Shown here: one piece after another, positions 8,283-17,169 of the stretch | Layout: each line of letters begins with the position of its first letter | Position numbering within the stretch: the stretch's first letter is position 1 | Source of the DNA: Pseudarthrobacter enclensis | GTDB taxonomy: Bacteria; Actinomycetota; Actinomycetes; Actinomycetales; Micrococcaceae | Reading direction: 5' to 3' | NCBI RefSeq assembly: GCF_001457025.1 | Contig: NZ_KQ758600.1 | Coordinates: 248,001-312,000 of the forward strand | Length of the DNA: 64,000 nucleotides | The notes under the pieces: generated by a model | Told to the model about the DNA's origin: nothing | The model's database searches: none | The model's input: the letters and a program-made list of their open reading frames with translations, nothing else | Program-made: the position numbers and the translations under genes

Positions 8283-9839
8283 TCAGGATGCAGGCTTGGC
8301 GGTCTGGGCCCGGAGGACGTAACGCGCCAGCGGATCCTGGGTGTGGCCCTGCAGGTTGGTGCGGACCGCGTCAATGGCCTGCTCGTTGACCAGCCAGACG
8401 TTGACTGCCTGGTCCTTCAGGATCCTGCCGGCCTGGGCGTAGAGTCCGTAGCGCTCGTCCGAGTCCGCCGTCGTGGAAGCTTTGGCGATGATCGCGTCGT
8501 ACTCTTCGTTGCAGAAATGGCTGAGGTTGTACGTGCCGTCACAGGTGTAGTCGGCGGTGAGGAAACCGATGGGGTCGGCGATGTCGATCAGCCGGTTGCG
8601 CTGGCTGAGCACCATGTCGTAATTACCGGCGAGGAGATCGGGCTCGACGGCGGCGTATTCCTTGGTCTGGATGGTCACCGGAACGCCCACGGCCTTGAGG
8701 TTGTCCTGGATGACGGCTGCCACGTCGGCGAATTCCGCACGCTCGACGATGGCGATGATTTCCAGGGGACGGTCCGCGGAGTACCCGGCGTCGGCAAGCA
8801 GTTTCTTTGCGGCGTCCACGTCTTTGGCGGGAGCATCCTGGGTTCCGCCGGCCCAGGGTTCGGAGGGTGCAAACGGGCCGCTGGCGGGGACGGCGGCACC
8901 TTCGTAAACGCTGGCGGCGAGGGCGTCGAGGTCCAGCGCCGAGGTCACAGCCTTGCGGAAGTCCACCTTGTCGAAGGGGGCTTTGCCGTTGTTCATGTAC
9001 AGCGTGGCCGTGCGGGGTGAGTCAGCCTTGAGGACCTTGACGTTGCTGTCGGATTCAAGGGCCGCCAGGCCGGAAACCGGGATGGACAGGGACACGTCGG
9101 CCTCGCCTGTCTGGACCTGGGTGGTGCGGGTGGCGCCGTCGGTCACAAACCGGACCTCGGCGCCGGCCAGCTGCACTTCCCCGCCCCAATAGTTTGCGTT
9201 GCGGTCAAGGGTCAGGGACTGCTTCGCCTTCTCGGACACCGGGGTGAAGGGACCGGTGCAGTGGCCGAAGGGGTTCACGTTGTTCCCTTCGAAGGCGGCC
9301 GGAGACAGGACGCCGGTGTTCACGCTGGCCAGGCGGTAGGGAACCAGCGGGCTTTCGGTGGGTGTGGTGACCCTGACGGTCCGCCCGTCGAGGGCTGTGA
9401 CGCTGCTGACGACCTTGGGGTTGAAGGCCCTGGCGGGCACCGCAGCCTTGAGGACCCGCTGCAGGGACCCGACGACGGCGTCCGCGGTCAGCGGGGTACC
9501 GTCCTGAAATTCGACGCCCTCACGGATGGTGAAGTCCCACTCCATCGGAGATGACTGTTTCCACTCGGTGGCAAGCGACGGAACAATCTTGCCTTCGGCT
9601 TCGTCATAGCGGGTCAGGGTCTCCAGGCAGCCCGAGAGGGAAAGGATGTAGGCGGCGTCGCTTTCCAGGGCCCAGTTCGCCACTGGAGCCCTGAAATTGT
9701 CCACGACGATCCGCTGCTGCTTGTCCGCATCCTGCGTTGACTGGGCGGAGCTGTCGCCGGATCCGGTGAAGCCGCAACCGGTCAAGGCGAGGAGGGCTGC
9801 CAGTCCCGCAGAGACAGAGGCAGGCAGGGAGTAGCGCAT
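8283..9839 (-). CDS. SBP_bac_5 substrate-binding lipoprotein, iron-box operon
   Basis: A 518-residue extracellular solute-binding protein of family 5 (peptide, nickel, opine and metallophore binders). The start is the ATG at 9839, with AGGTGG upstream. A lipoprotein signal peptide ends in the lipobox LTGC (C22), anchoring it to the outer face of the membrane. The order SBP, two permeases, double ATPase, MFS is one operon. A 19-bp DtxR/IdeR-like site lies 69-87 bases upstream of the start. The binding-pocket residues cannot be matched to a known ligand by eye; a metal chelate or opine is inferred from regulation, and an ordinary oligopeptide remains possible. Confidence 0.88.
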   Translation of the reverse strand: MRYSLPASVSAGLAALLALTGCGFTGSGDSSAQSTQDADKQQRIVVDNFRAPVANWALESDAAYILSLSGCLETLTRYDEAEGKIVPSLATEWKQSSPMEWDFTIREGVEFQDGTPLTADAVVGSLQRVLKAAVPARAFNPKVVSSVTALDGRTVRVTTPTESPLVPYRLASVNTGVLSPAAFEGNNVNPFGHCTGPFTPVSEKAKQSLTLDRNANYWGGEVQLAGAEVRFVTDGATRTTQVQTGEADVSLSIPVSGLAALESDSNVKVLKADSPRTATLYMNNGKAPFDKVDFRKAVTSALDLDALAASVYEGAAVPASGPFAPSEPWAGGTQDAPAKDVDAAKKLLADAGYSADRPLEIIAIVERAEFADVAAVIQDNLKAVGVPVTIQTKEYAAVEPDLLAGNYDMVLSQRNRLIDIADPIGFLTADYTCDGTYNLSHFCNEEYDAIIAKASTTADSDERYGLYAQAGRILKDQAVNVWLVNEQAIDAVRTNLQGHTQDPLARYVLRAQTAKPAS

Positions 9840-9907
9840 ATAACCACCTGGGTGAAGGAGGCCCGCGGCCGGGCGGGCTGATCGAACCGGGCCCTGTGGC
9901 CCGCCGA

Positions 9908-9926
9908 TTAGTTTAGGCTTCCCTAA
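9908..9926 (-). promoter_or_regulatory. DtxR/IdeR-type iron box
   Basis: Read in the direction of the operon, the site is TTAGGGAAGCCTAAACTAA. It matches the 19-bp DtxR consensus TTAGGTTAGCCTAACCTAA at 16 of 19 positions and keeps the TTAG/CTAA ends. It lies in the otherwise GC-rich leader of the SBP gene. Iron-dependent repression of the whole 3584-9839 operon is the expected consequence. The match is seen in the sequence; binding is inferred. Confidence 0.75.
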
Positions 9927-10023
9927 GTTCCAAACCAAACCGGGGCCCCGGCCGGGCTTAACCAAGTGACTTCGAGGCAGGAGTTCCGCAGGCCGGGGCG
10001 CGAAAGCCGGCGGGCAGCCAAAG

Positions 10024-10061
10024 CCCGTCGGGCCGGCGCATGTCGACGCCGGCCCGACGGG
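10024..10061 (-). terminator. Stem-loop terminator after katE
   Basis: A perfect 15-bp GC-rich stem (10024-10038 with 10047-10061) and an 8-base loop lie 26 bases beyond the katE stop codon. There is no long U tract, as is common in high-GC actinobacteria. It separates katE from the downstream iron-box operon, which is transcribed in the same direction. Confidence 0.65.
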
Positions 10062-10087
10062 ACTGGAGATGCGCTCCTGGGGAAGCG

Positions 10088-12313
10088 CTATTCGCCGGCC
10101 TGCGGAGCGGCGGGGAACCGGTCCCATGCCCGGTGGGACGCAAGCATTTCCTGGACGGCGGGAACCACGGCGTCCGGGCCCTCCCCGACCGTGATTCCGG
10201 GGGTGTCCCGGGTGATCCCGGCGGCTTCCAGCGCCCCGGAGCCGGCTCCCCACGCACCGATGGCCTTGGCATGCCGGTACGCCTCGGACAGCATCAGGAC
10301 GACGCGGGGGTCCACGCGCGTGGCCGGTTCGCCCGCTTTGGCGTCGCGGCCCTGTTCGGCATCAGCCGCTGGCGATCCGCCTGCTGCGACCAGGAGGGCG
10401 TCGAACTCGGTGGACCGGGCCGTCAGGTACGTCCGCTGCACCACGACCTCCTGGTTCGTGCCGGCGCCCAGGACGCCACCAGTCGGCGCGATGACCAGCG
10501 GGACAACGCCGGCAGCGTCGAGTGCCTCGCGGGCGGCACTGACCTCGGACAGGTCACTGGAGCTGTCGACGATGAGTCCCACCACCCTGCCCGCAACGGG
10601 CCAGGTCTTGCCGACCTGCGACAGCGCAGGGCTGGGCCCGGGATCGGGCACCTGGACCGTGGCTCCGGGTGCCGGCATCCCGAGTCCGATGGCGACGGCC
10701 GCGCAAAGACCGGCGTCGATGTTGGCCAACGCCATCAGCTGGCGTTCCCGTACCGCCGCTTCATAGCATTTGCCAAGCTCAAACGTGTAGGCCTGAATGA
10801 CGTGGTCCTGCTCCACCGGGGTGAGGCTGCGGAAGAACAGCCGGGCCTGGCTGAAGTGATCGTCGAACGAGGCCGGGTTGCGGCGCTCCTTCACGCTGGC
10901 AGCAAGCTCCTCGGGCACGTCCACGAACGCTCCCATGTCGTGCCCTGCCAGGAAGGGGCAGCCACCGTCCAGGGAATTCGGGCGGTAGGGGGCAACTCCG
11001 CCGTGGACCGCCGTCTGGTGCATGCCGTCCCGGAGCATGTCGTTGACCGGAGCGTGCGGGCGGTTGATGGGGATCTGGGCGAAATTCGGGCCTCCGAGCC
11101 GCGAAATCTGCGTGTCCAGGTAGGAAAACAGCCGCACCTGGAGCAGGGGGTCGTTGGTGACGTCGATGCCCGGGACCAAGTGACCGGGGTGGAAGGCCAC
11201 CTGCTCGGTCTCGGCGAAGTAGTTGGTCGGATTCGCGTTCAGGGTCATCAGTCCGATCGGCTGCACCGGGGCAAGTTCCTCCGGGACGAACTTGGTCGGG
11301 TCCAGAAGGTCGATGCCTTCGAACATCTGGTCTTCGGTGTCGGGGAAGGTCTGGACCCCGAGTTCCCACTCCGGGTAGGCGCCCGCCTCGATGGCATCAG
11401 CAAGGTCCCGACGGTGAAAGTCCGGATCCATGCCGTTGATGATCTGTGCTTCCTCCCAGACCAGGGAATGGACGCCCTGCTTCGGCTTCCAGTGGAACTT
11501 CACCAGGGTGGTGTTGCCTGCCTCGTCAGAGAGCCGGAACGTGTGGACGCCGAATCCTTCCATGGTCCGGTAGGAGCGGGGGATACCCCGGTCGGACATA
11601 TTCCACATCGTGTGCGCCTGGGCTTCGGTGTGCAGCGACACAAAGTCCCAGAAGGTGTCATGGGCGCTTTGCGCCTGCGGAATTTCCCGGTCGGGATGGG
11701 GTTTGGCTGCATGCACGACGTCCGGGAACTTGATGCCGTCCTGGATGAAGAACACCGGGATGTTGTTGCCGACCAGGTCGTACGTTCCCTCATCCGTATA
11801 GAACTTGGTGGAGAAACCACGGGTGTCCCTGACGGCGTCTGCCGAACCCCGGGAGCCCAGCACCGTGGAGAACCTGACGAACACGGGCGTCTCAACGTCC
11901 GGTGCCAGGAAGCCGGCTTTGGTGATCCTGGACGCCGTTCCGTAAGAGCGGAAGACGCCGTGGGCACCGGCGCCGCGGGCGTGGACCACGCGTTCCGGGA
12001 TGCGTTCGTGGTCGAAATGGGTGATCTTCTCCCGGAGGTGGTGGTCCTGCAGCAGGATGGGTCCGCGGGGCCCGGCCTTGAGGGAATGGTCAGTGTCGCC
12101 GACCCGCAGTCCCTGGGCTGTCGTGAGGTACTGGCCCGACTGCGCCCGCGAATTGGCCGGCTCGCCGGTGGGGCTTCCGGTGGGAGAGACTGCCTCGGGC
12201 CCCTGCTGGTCCGGTTTGGGCGCCAGCGGTTCACGGGCGGCCGTGGGTTCTTCAACGGTGGGAGGTTCGCTCGACGGAGCGCCGGGAATCATGATCTTGT
12301 CTTCGGCTGGCAT
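10088..12313 (-). CDS. katE: Large-subunit (clade 2) catalase
   Basis: A 741-residue haem catalase of the HPII type, longer than the usual 480-500-residue catalase because of an extended N-terminus and a C-terminal DJ-1/PfpI-like flavodoxin domain (from about 590). Visible motifs are the distal-histidine region VVHARGAGAHGVF, the NNIPVFFIQDGIKFPDVVHA block, and the proximal haem-tyrosine motif RLFSYLDTQ. It converts hydrogen peroxide to water and oxygen in the cytoplasm. The start is the ATG at 12313, because GAGGAG lies 8 bases before it; an ATG at 12331 would place that ribosome-binding site inside the gene. It is monocistronic, with a terminator after it and a TAAGCTTGCT element about 50 bases upstream. 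Confidence 0.95.
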   Translation of the reverse strand: MPAEDKIMIPGAPSSEPPTVEEPTAAREPLAPKPDQQGPEAVSPTGSPTGEPANSRAQSGQYLTTAQGLRVGDTDHSLKAGPRGPILLQDHHLREKITHFDHERIPERVVHARGAGAHGVFRSYGTASRITKAGFLAPDVETPVFVRFSTVLGSRGSADAVRDTRGFSTKFYTDEGTYDLVGNNIPVFFIQDGIKFPDVVHAAKPHPDREIPQAQSAHDTFWDFVSLHTEAQAHTMWNMSDRGIPRSYRTMEGFGVHTFRLSDEAGNTTLVKFHWKPKQGVHSLVWEEAQIINGMDPDFHRRDLADAIEAGAYPEWELGVQTFPDTEDQMFEGIDLLDPTKFVPEELAPVQPIGLMTLNANPTNYFAETEQVAFHPGHLVPGIDVTNDPLLQVRLFSYLDTQISRLGGPNFAQIPINRPHAPVNDMLRDGMHQTAVHGGVAPYRPNSLDGGCPFLAGHDMGAFVDVPEELAASVKERRNPASFDDHFSQARLFFRSLTPVEQDHVIQAYTFELGKCYEAAVRERQLMALANIDAGLCAAVAIGLGMPAPGATVQVPDPGPSPALSQVGKTWPVAGRVVGLIVDSSSDLSEVSAAREALDAAGVVPLVIAPTGGVLGAGTNQEVVVQRTYLTARSTEFDALLVAAGGSPAADAEQGRDAKAGEPATRVDPRVVLMLSEAYRHAKAIGAWGAGSGALEAAGITRDTPGITVGEGPDAVVPAVQEMLASHRAWDRFPAAPQAGE

Positions 12314-12362
12314 GAATTTTCTCCTCGACATTGGCTGCCTTAGCCTCGAAACACCTAAAAGC

Positions 12363-12374
12363 TAAGCTTGCTTA
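12363..12374. promoter_or_regulatory. TAAGCTTGCTTA element upstream of katE
   Basis: An AT-rich 12-mer (TAAGCTTGCTTA, followed by CTAACC) stands out in the GC-rich katE leader, 50 bases before the start codon. Two near-identical copies (TAAGCTTGCTGA) occur at 59198 and 59220 upstream of another gene pair. It is a candidate operator or stress-promoter element; the binding factor is unknown. Confidence 0.4.
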
Positions 12375-12514
12375 CTAACCCTAGGCGACCAATGCCGGCG
12401 TGCAAAGCTCCGGCCCGGGCGGTTCTTCCCTGGATCGTCCCGGGCCCGGGCATGTCGTGGGTCCGGAGCCCTAGAATGGCGCCAAGGCGTCACCCCTCAA
12501 CGAACAGAAGGATA

Positions 12515-13075
12515 ATGACCGTGAGCCATGACAACGTAACTCCGGCGGCCACTACAGCAGCCCGCACCTTGTTCCGCGCCGCGCTCGGCGGCGTGCTCGT
12601 CGCCCACGGGTCGCAGAAGCTCTTCGGCTGGTTTGGCGGCGGTGGCATCGAGGAGACCAGCAAAGGCATGGAGGCAATGGGCTTCCGCCCTGCAAAGACA
12701 AGTGCCATGCTGGCAGGGCTCGGAGAAGCAGGCGCCGGGCTGGCCCTGGCGCTGGGATTTGCCACGCCCGCAGCCGGAGCTGCCGCCGCCACCACCATGG
12801 GTGTCGCCGCCAGCGTCCATGCCCCGAATGGCTTCTTTGCCATGGACGGCGGCCTGGAGTACCCGGCCGTTCTTGGTCTCGCGGCCACGTCCTTTGCCAT
12901 CGGCGGACCAGGACGGGTGTCGCTGGACGCCGCAACCGGTCACGTCCTGGACAGGCCGTGGATGCGCGCAGTGGCCGTCAGTGTCATCCCGGTAGCCATT
13001 GGTATCCAGGTTTACCGCCGGAGGAAGGCGCTGGCTGAAGACAACACGACGACGTCGGAAGCCGCACCCGCCTAA
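12515..13075 (+). CDS. DoxX-family membrane protein
   Basis: A 186-residue integral membrane protein with the DoxX signature near the N-terminus (ALGGVLVAHGSQKLFGWFGG, about 20-39) and four hydrophobic segments in total. The start is the ATG at 12515, preceded by GAAGG. DoxX proteins belong to a loosely characterised family linked in actinobacteria to oxidant and thiol stress. The catalase encoded divergently 200 bases away fits a redox role, but that is inference. The 3' end overlaps the convergent lactonase-like gene by 4 bases. Confidence 0.85.
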   Translation: MTVSHDNVTPAATTAARTLFRAALGGVLVAHGSQKLFGWFGGGGIEETSKGMEAMGFRPAKTSAMLAGLGEAGAGLALALGFATPAAGAAAATTMGVAASVHAPNGFFAMDGGLEYPAVLGLAATSFAIGGPGRVSLDAATGHVLDRPWMRAVAVSVIPVAIGIQVYRRRKALAEDNTTTSEAAPA

Positions 13076-13695
13076 GGCAGGTTAGGCCTCCAAGGCTCGA
13101 GCTGGTGCGCGAGCCACACCTGCTGCGGATTGAGGGAGCGCACCAGCTGTTGTCCCTCGGTGCGGGGGTTGTCGAGGTCGTCAAACCACACAGCAGTGTC
13201 TCCGGCGATGACCGTCGGCCCGTGGGGCCCCTCAACGACGACGATCTGTGAACCCGGGGTGTGTCCAGGTGCGGGCAGGAGCCGCACGCCCGGAAGCACC
13301 TCGAATTCGCCGTCCACTGGAACATAGTTCATCCCCGGCGGGTCCACCCACTCGGGAATGGTGTAGTCCTCTTGGGTGCGGGCGTCGTTGAGTTCCCGGC
13401 GCTGGACATAGGCGGGCTTGCCCGCGAAGAGGTGGTTGCCGCCGCAATGGTCGAAGTGCAGGTGCGTGTTGACCACGATGTCGACGCTTCCGATGTCGAA
13501 ACCTTGGTCCTTCAGCGGTGACAGGCTCGGGTCCATGTCGGCCACCGCAGGGTGGAGCGCGGTGAAGCCGGTGTCCACCAGGATCCGCCCGGCAGGGTGG
13601 TCCACGACGTGCACGCAGACCGGCATCACGTGTCCGTCCGGCCGCAGTTCGGCCACGCGAAGTGCGGTGACGTGAATTCCGGCTGCTGTGTTCAC
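13072..13695 (-). CDS. MBL-fold hydrolase, N-acyl-homoserine-lactonase-like
   Basis: A 207-residue metallo-beta-lactamase-fold protein. The di-zinc motif THLHFDHCGGN is at 77-87 (H78, H80, D82, H83), with GHTPGSQ and the AGDTAVWFDD segment further on. These resemble the AHL-lactonase branch (AiiA/AhlD), for which Arthrobacter is a known source. The protein is about 40 residues shorter than AiiA, and the C-terminal metal histidine may be the one in LAHQLEP. Quorum-signal hydrolysis is plausible, but general MBL hydrolases of unknown substrate look the same by eye. Confidence 0.75.
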   Translation of the reverse strand: MNTAAGIHVTALRVAELRPDGHVMPVCVHVVDHPAGRILVDTGFTALHPAVADMDPSLSPLKDQGFDIGSVDIVVNTHLHFDHCGGNHLFAGKPAYVQRRELNDARTQEDYTIPEWVDPPGMNYVPVDGEFEVLPGVRLLPAPGHTPGSQIVVVEGPHGPTVIAGDTAVWFDDLDNPRTEGQQLVRSLNPQQVWLAHQLEPWRPNLP

Positions 13696-14039
13696 TGTGC
13701 CTCAACTCCAGACGTTGTGCCGCTTTGGCTTCCTGGTGCGCCTGCGGGTTTGGGGGGCAACGGGGATATCCACGCGACGCCGCCGTCCTGCTGACCTGCA
13801 ACACCATGCCATGCTCCGACGCCGGCGTCGAGCTTTCCGCCGGGTTTCCCGGTTGCGTTGCGGCCGGGGGAGCGGTGGCCTGAGCGTGAGGTCAGGTACG
13901 GCATAAATTTTGAGAATCGATGTCGATCCGGGCTTTCTTTGTGCGTCGTAGTGGTGAAAAGCCGTAGGCAACGGCAAGAGGGAGCGCACCATGTCCCAAT
14001 ATTTGCCCGACCCGGAATCCTTCAGGAACAGCGGGATGC
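13696..14039. other. Intergenic region without a supported gene
   Basis: 344 bases between the lactonase-like gene start and the carbonic anhydrase stop. Open frames exist on both strands but encode arginine-rich, unrecognisable peptides. A 50-codon frame starting at 13991 (MSQYLPDPESF) has GGGAG before its ATG but runs into the 3' end of the carbonic anhydrase gene, so it is not called. The stretch at 13905-13960 is noticeably AT-richer (ATAAATTTTGAGAATCG) and probably holds the promoter of the lactonase-like gene. A gene remnant is possible. Confidence 0.4.
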
Positions 14040-14654
14040 TCAGCCCAGGCCGGAGTCCGAAACAAGCTGGGCGCGCCCTTCATCCAGCCGGTAGGCGACC
14101 CCGACAACCGCCGTGGACCCGTCATGCACGGCCGCGGCGATGACCGGGGAGCTTTCCAGCAGCCGCCCGGCAGTCTCCCGGGCGTGGTCCACCACCATGT
14201 CATTGATCCCGGTCCTGCCCTCGCGCAGCGACACCAGGACCGACGGCGTAATCCGTTCAACCAGGTCCCGGATGAAGCGCTGCGGCATGTCTCCCGTTTC
14301 GAGCGCTTCCTTCGTTGCCGTGACCGCTCCGCAGTTGTCGTGTCCCAGGACGACGATCAGCGGGACACCCAGGATCGAGACGCCATACTCCAAGGACCCC
14401 AGGACGGAGTCGTCCAGCACGTGTCCGGCAGTGCGGACCACAAAGACATCCCCGAGTCCGACGTCGAAAATGATCTCGGCGGCGAGGCGTGAGTCGGAGC
14501 AGCCGAAGATCACAGCGAAGGGGTGCTGAACCGACACCAGGTCGTGCCGCCGTTCTGCACCCTGGTTCGGGTGGCGGGCGTTTCCTGCGACAAAGCGCTC
14601 GTTGCCCTGGACGAGGCGCTGCCAGGCCTCGGCCGGGCTGATGCTGGTGCTCAC
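14040..14654 (-). CDS. Beta-class carbonic anhydrase
   Basis: A 204-residue beta carbonic anhydrase. It has zinc ligands C52 (in CSDSR), H105 and C108 (in GHDNCGA), and the D54/R56 catalytic dyad. It hydrates carbon dioxide to bicarbonate in the cytoplasm. The start chosen is a GTG at 14654, because the conserved helix SPAEAWQRLVQGNERF follows it directly; an upstream ATG at 14699 adds residues unlike the family. Beta enzymes of this length are typical of actinobacteria. It is apparently monocistronic. Confidence 0.92.
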   Translation of the reverse strand: MSTSISPAEAWQRLVQGNERFVAGNARHPNQGAERRHDLVSVQHPFAVIFGCSDSRLAAEIIFDVGLGDVFVVRTAGHVLDDSVLGSLEYGVSILGVPLIVVLGHDNCGAVTATKEALETGDMPQRFIRDLVERITPSVLVSLREGRTGINDMVVDHARETAGRLLESSPVIAAAVHDGSTAVVGVAYRLDEGRAQLVSDSGLG

Positions 14655-14713
14655 CCTGCCTACCCTAGGGCAAGCTCCACGAAGGGTGGACGCTGCCACG
14701 GACGTTCAAACCG

Positions 14714-15615
14714 TCAGCTGTCTTGGGCAAAAATCGTCCATGAGGCCTCATGGGTGCCGCCCGGCCCAAGCCGGTGCACATCCGTCCCGCTGTTGAAGGC
14801 GTCCGGCGGGCAGGTCATGGGTTCAACCGCCAGCCCAAGCCGGCTGCGCTCGGGCGCCTTCTTGTCCGCGGTGTGGATCTGTACCCAGGGGCAGGAGCGG
14901 TCCCACGCCATGCCCACGGCGGTGCCGCCGGGGTCGCGGACCACCATCTGCGCCCGGCCGTCGCCGTCAAAGCCGATGCCGGTGAAGGCGTGGTCGATTT
15001 CCGTGGTGCCGATGACGCGTCCGCCGCGGAAGTCGAACCCATGGTTGTCGACGTCCCGGACGTTGCGGGGGAGGAGCCTGTCGGCAGTCACTTCGAGGAA
15101 GGCCCCTGCCGGAAGTTCCAGCGACCATTCGTCCAGGGGCGCCGGACCTGCCAGCAGGTACGGGTGGGGACACACGCCGTAAGGCGCCGAGGTGGTTCCC
15201 GCGTTCATTGCCGAAACCCGACTGTCCAAGCCTGCGCTCGAGAGCCTGTAGTCCGCCCGCAGGGAAAGGCGGTGGGGGTAGCCGGGGACAGGCTCCAGGG
15301 TGACGGCCAATGAAACCGACGAGGCGTGGTGCTCCACGACCCTCCAGTCCAGCGGAAAGGCCAGCCCGTGGAGGGCACAGTTCCTTTCGGTTTCATTGAC
15401 GGGTATCTGGTATTGGTTCCCGTCGAAGGCGTACCTGCCGTCGGCGATCCTGTTGGGCCACGGCGCGGCAATGATGCCCGGTAATCCGGAATCGGTCCGC
15501 CTTCGGGGAAAGGGACCACCAGGTCCCGTCCCCGGTACCTCAGCTCCCGCAGTGCACCGGCACGGGCTGTGATGACGGCGGTATAGTCGCCGGCGCTGAT
15601 CCGGTATTCGGTCAC
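14714..15615 (-). pseudogene. Aldose 1-epimerase (mutarotase), frameshifted
   Basis: The N-terminal part (GTG at 15615; [20 protein letters not shown]...PIPDY) and the C-terminal part (...GIIAAPWPNRIADGRYAF onward to the stop at 14714) are both clear aldose 1-epimerase sequence but lie in different frames. The break falls at about 15477-15482, where GATTACCGGGCATC would need one more G to read D-Y-R-G-I-I. The start overlaps the araA stop (GTGA), so the gene was the third cistron of araD-araA-mutarotase, supplying the arabinose anomer. As sequenced it cannot make a full-length protein. A missed base in a short G run is an equally simple explanation. Confidence 0.8.
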
Positions 15616-17132
15616 AGGCCGCCGGCCAGCCTGTAGTAGGCGGCGTTCCAGTTCAGTTCCTTCTTGAACTGGCGGATGGTGGTGCCTTGATCGATGGTGA
15701 GCAGTTCGGTTTTGGCGATGTCGGCGAAGTCCTCGAACACGTCCATGCCCACCTGCGTGGAGAGCACGGTGTGGTGCGCGGCGCCGGCGGTGAGCCAGGC
15801 GGCCGCGGAGGTGGCGAAGTCCGGCTTCGGTTCCCACAGGGCGCGGGCCACGGGAAGGTTGGGCAGCGGCCGGTCCAGGGGGATGACGTCGACGGCGTTG
15901 GCCACCAGGCGGAAACGGTCCCGCATGTCGGAGAGGGCGACGACGACGCCCGGGGAAGCGTCGGCGTCGAACACCAAACGGACGGGGTCTTCCTTCCCGC
16001 CGATGCCGAGCGGGTGGATTTCCAGCCGCGGCTTGGTTGCGGTGAGGGAGGGACAGACCTCGAGCATGTGTGCGCCGAGGATCTTCTCGGCCCCCGGCTC
16101 GAGGTGGTAGGTGTAGTCCTCCATCAGGGAGGCGCCGCCGGGCAGGCCTGCGCCCATGACCTTTGCGGCGCGTACCAGGATGGCGGTTTTCCAGTCGCCT
16201 TCGGCGCCGAAGCCGTAGCCGGCGGCCATGAGCCGCTGCACGGCCAGGCCGGGGAGCTGCCGGAGCGCACCGAGGTCCTCGAAGGAGGTGGTGAACGCGG
16301 CGGACCCGTTCGCTTCGAGGAAGGACAGAAGCCCGAGTTCGATCCGGGCACCGTACCGCAGCGATTCGTGCCGGGCCGCGCCTGCGCGGAGCTCCGGCGC
16401 CACGTCGTAGAGGTCCTCGTACTCCGCAACGAGGGCGTCGACGTCGGCCTCTGCGGCGCCGTGCACGGCGTCGGCGAGCTCGTTGACGGACCAGGTGTTG
16501 ACCGCGACGCCGAAGCGCAGCTCGGCCTCGGTCTTGTCACCTTCGGTGACGGCGACGTTGCGCATGTTGTCGCCGAAGCGGGTCAGCTTCAGAGTGCGGA
16601 CGGCGGCCCAGCCGGCGGCGGCGCGCTGCCACGAGCCCACCTGGCGCCCGACCTCGGGGTTGGAGACGTGCCCGACGACGGTCTTCCGTGCGATGCCCAG
16701 CCGGGACTGGATGTAGCCGAACTCGCGGTCGCCGTGCGCGGCCTGGTTGAGGTTCATGAATTCGAAGTCGATGTCCGCCCAGGGCAGGTCCCGGTTGGCC
16801 TGCGTGTGCAGATGCAGCAGGGGCTTGCGGAGCAGGTCCAGGCCCTGGATCCACATCTTGGCCGGGCTGAACGTGTGCATCCAGGCCGTCACGCCGATGA
16901 CGGAATCATCCGAGTTGGCCTCCAGGGCGGTGCGGCGGATGGCGTCGGAGTCGGTCAGGACCGGCTTCCACACGATCCGCACCGGAACGTCCGCGGCGGC
17001 ATTGAGCCGCTCCGCGATCTCCTGCGACTGCGCGGCGACCTGCTTGAGGACGTCCTCGCCATAGAGGTGCTGGCTGCCGGTAAGGAACCAGACCTCGTAG
17101 CCGTCGAGGGAGGTGTTTGCTGCGGTGCTCAT
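15612..17132 (-). CDS. araA: L-arabinose isomerase
   Basis: A 506-residue protein matching the usual length of bacterial AraA. It starts [16 protein letters not shown], the family N-terminus, and contains the [12 protein letters not shown] and QANRDLPW blocks and a MEDYTYHL motif near 340. It interconverts L-arabinose and L-ribulose with manganese in the cytoplasm. It lies 37 bases downstream of araD and is coupled by a GTGA overlap to the broken mutarotase. The start is the ATG at 17132, with GGAGAC just upstream. Confidence 0.97.
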   Translation of the reverse strand: MSTAANTSLDGYEVWFLTGSQHLYGEDVLKQVAAQSQEIAERLNAAADVPVRIVWKPVLTDSDAIRRTALEANSDDSVIGVTAWMHTFSPAKMWIQGLDLLRKPLLHLHTQANRDLPWADIDFEFMNLNQAAHGDREFGYIQSRLGIARKTVVGHVSNPEVGRQVGSWQRAAAGWAAVRTLKLTRFGDNMRNVAVTEGDKTEAELRFGVAVNTWSVNELADAVHGAAEADVDALVAEYEDLYDVAPELRAGAARHESLRYGARIELGLLSFLEANGSAAFTTSFEDLGALRQLPGLAVQRLMAAGYGFGAEGDWKTAILVRAAKVMGAGLPGGASLMEDYTYHLEPGAEKILGAHMLEVCPSLTATKPRLEIHPLGIGGKEDPVRLVFDADASPGVVVALSDMRDRFRLVANAVDVIPLDRPLPNLPVARALWEPKPDFATSAAAWLTAGAAHHTVLSTQVGMDVFEDFADIAKTELLTIDQGTTIRQFKKELNWNAAYYRLAGGL

Positions 17133-17169
17133 GGGTGTCTCCTGGGGAAGTCGGGTGCTGGCGGCGGGG

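Noticed and set aside
3584..9839. A complete staphylopine/opine metallophore locus
   Set aside because: Transport and export genes fit, but no nicotianamine-synthase-like, racemase or opine dehydrogenase gene lies within the window.
10040..12343. A 767-codon open frame on the plus strand opposite katE
   Set aside because: Its translation has no recognisable domain and mirrors codon bias of the certain catalase gene on the other strand; long antisense frames are expected at this GC content.
12340..12358. A second DtxR-like box upstream of katE (TTAG...CCTAA, 19 bp)
   Set aside because: It matches the consensus at only 12 of 19 positions, mainly in the ends, so it is not distinguishable from chance.
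13991..14143. A 50-codon plus-strand frame with a plausible ribosome-binding site
   Set aside because: It runs into the 3' end of the carbonic anhydrase gene, and its later residues are Arg/Pro-rich shadow sequence; no family recognised.
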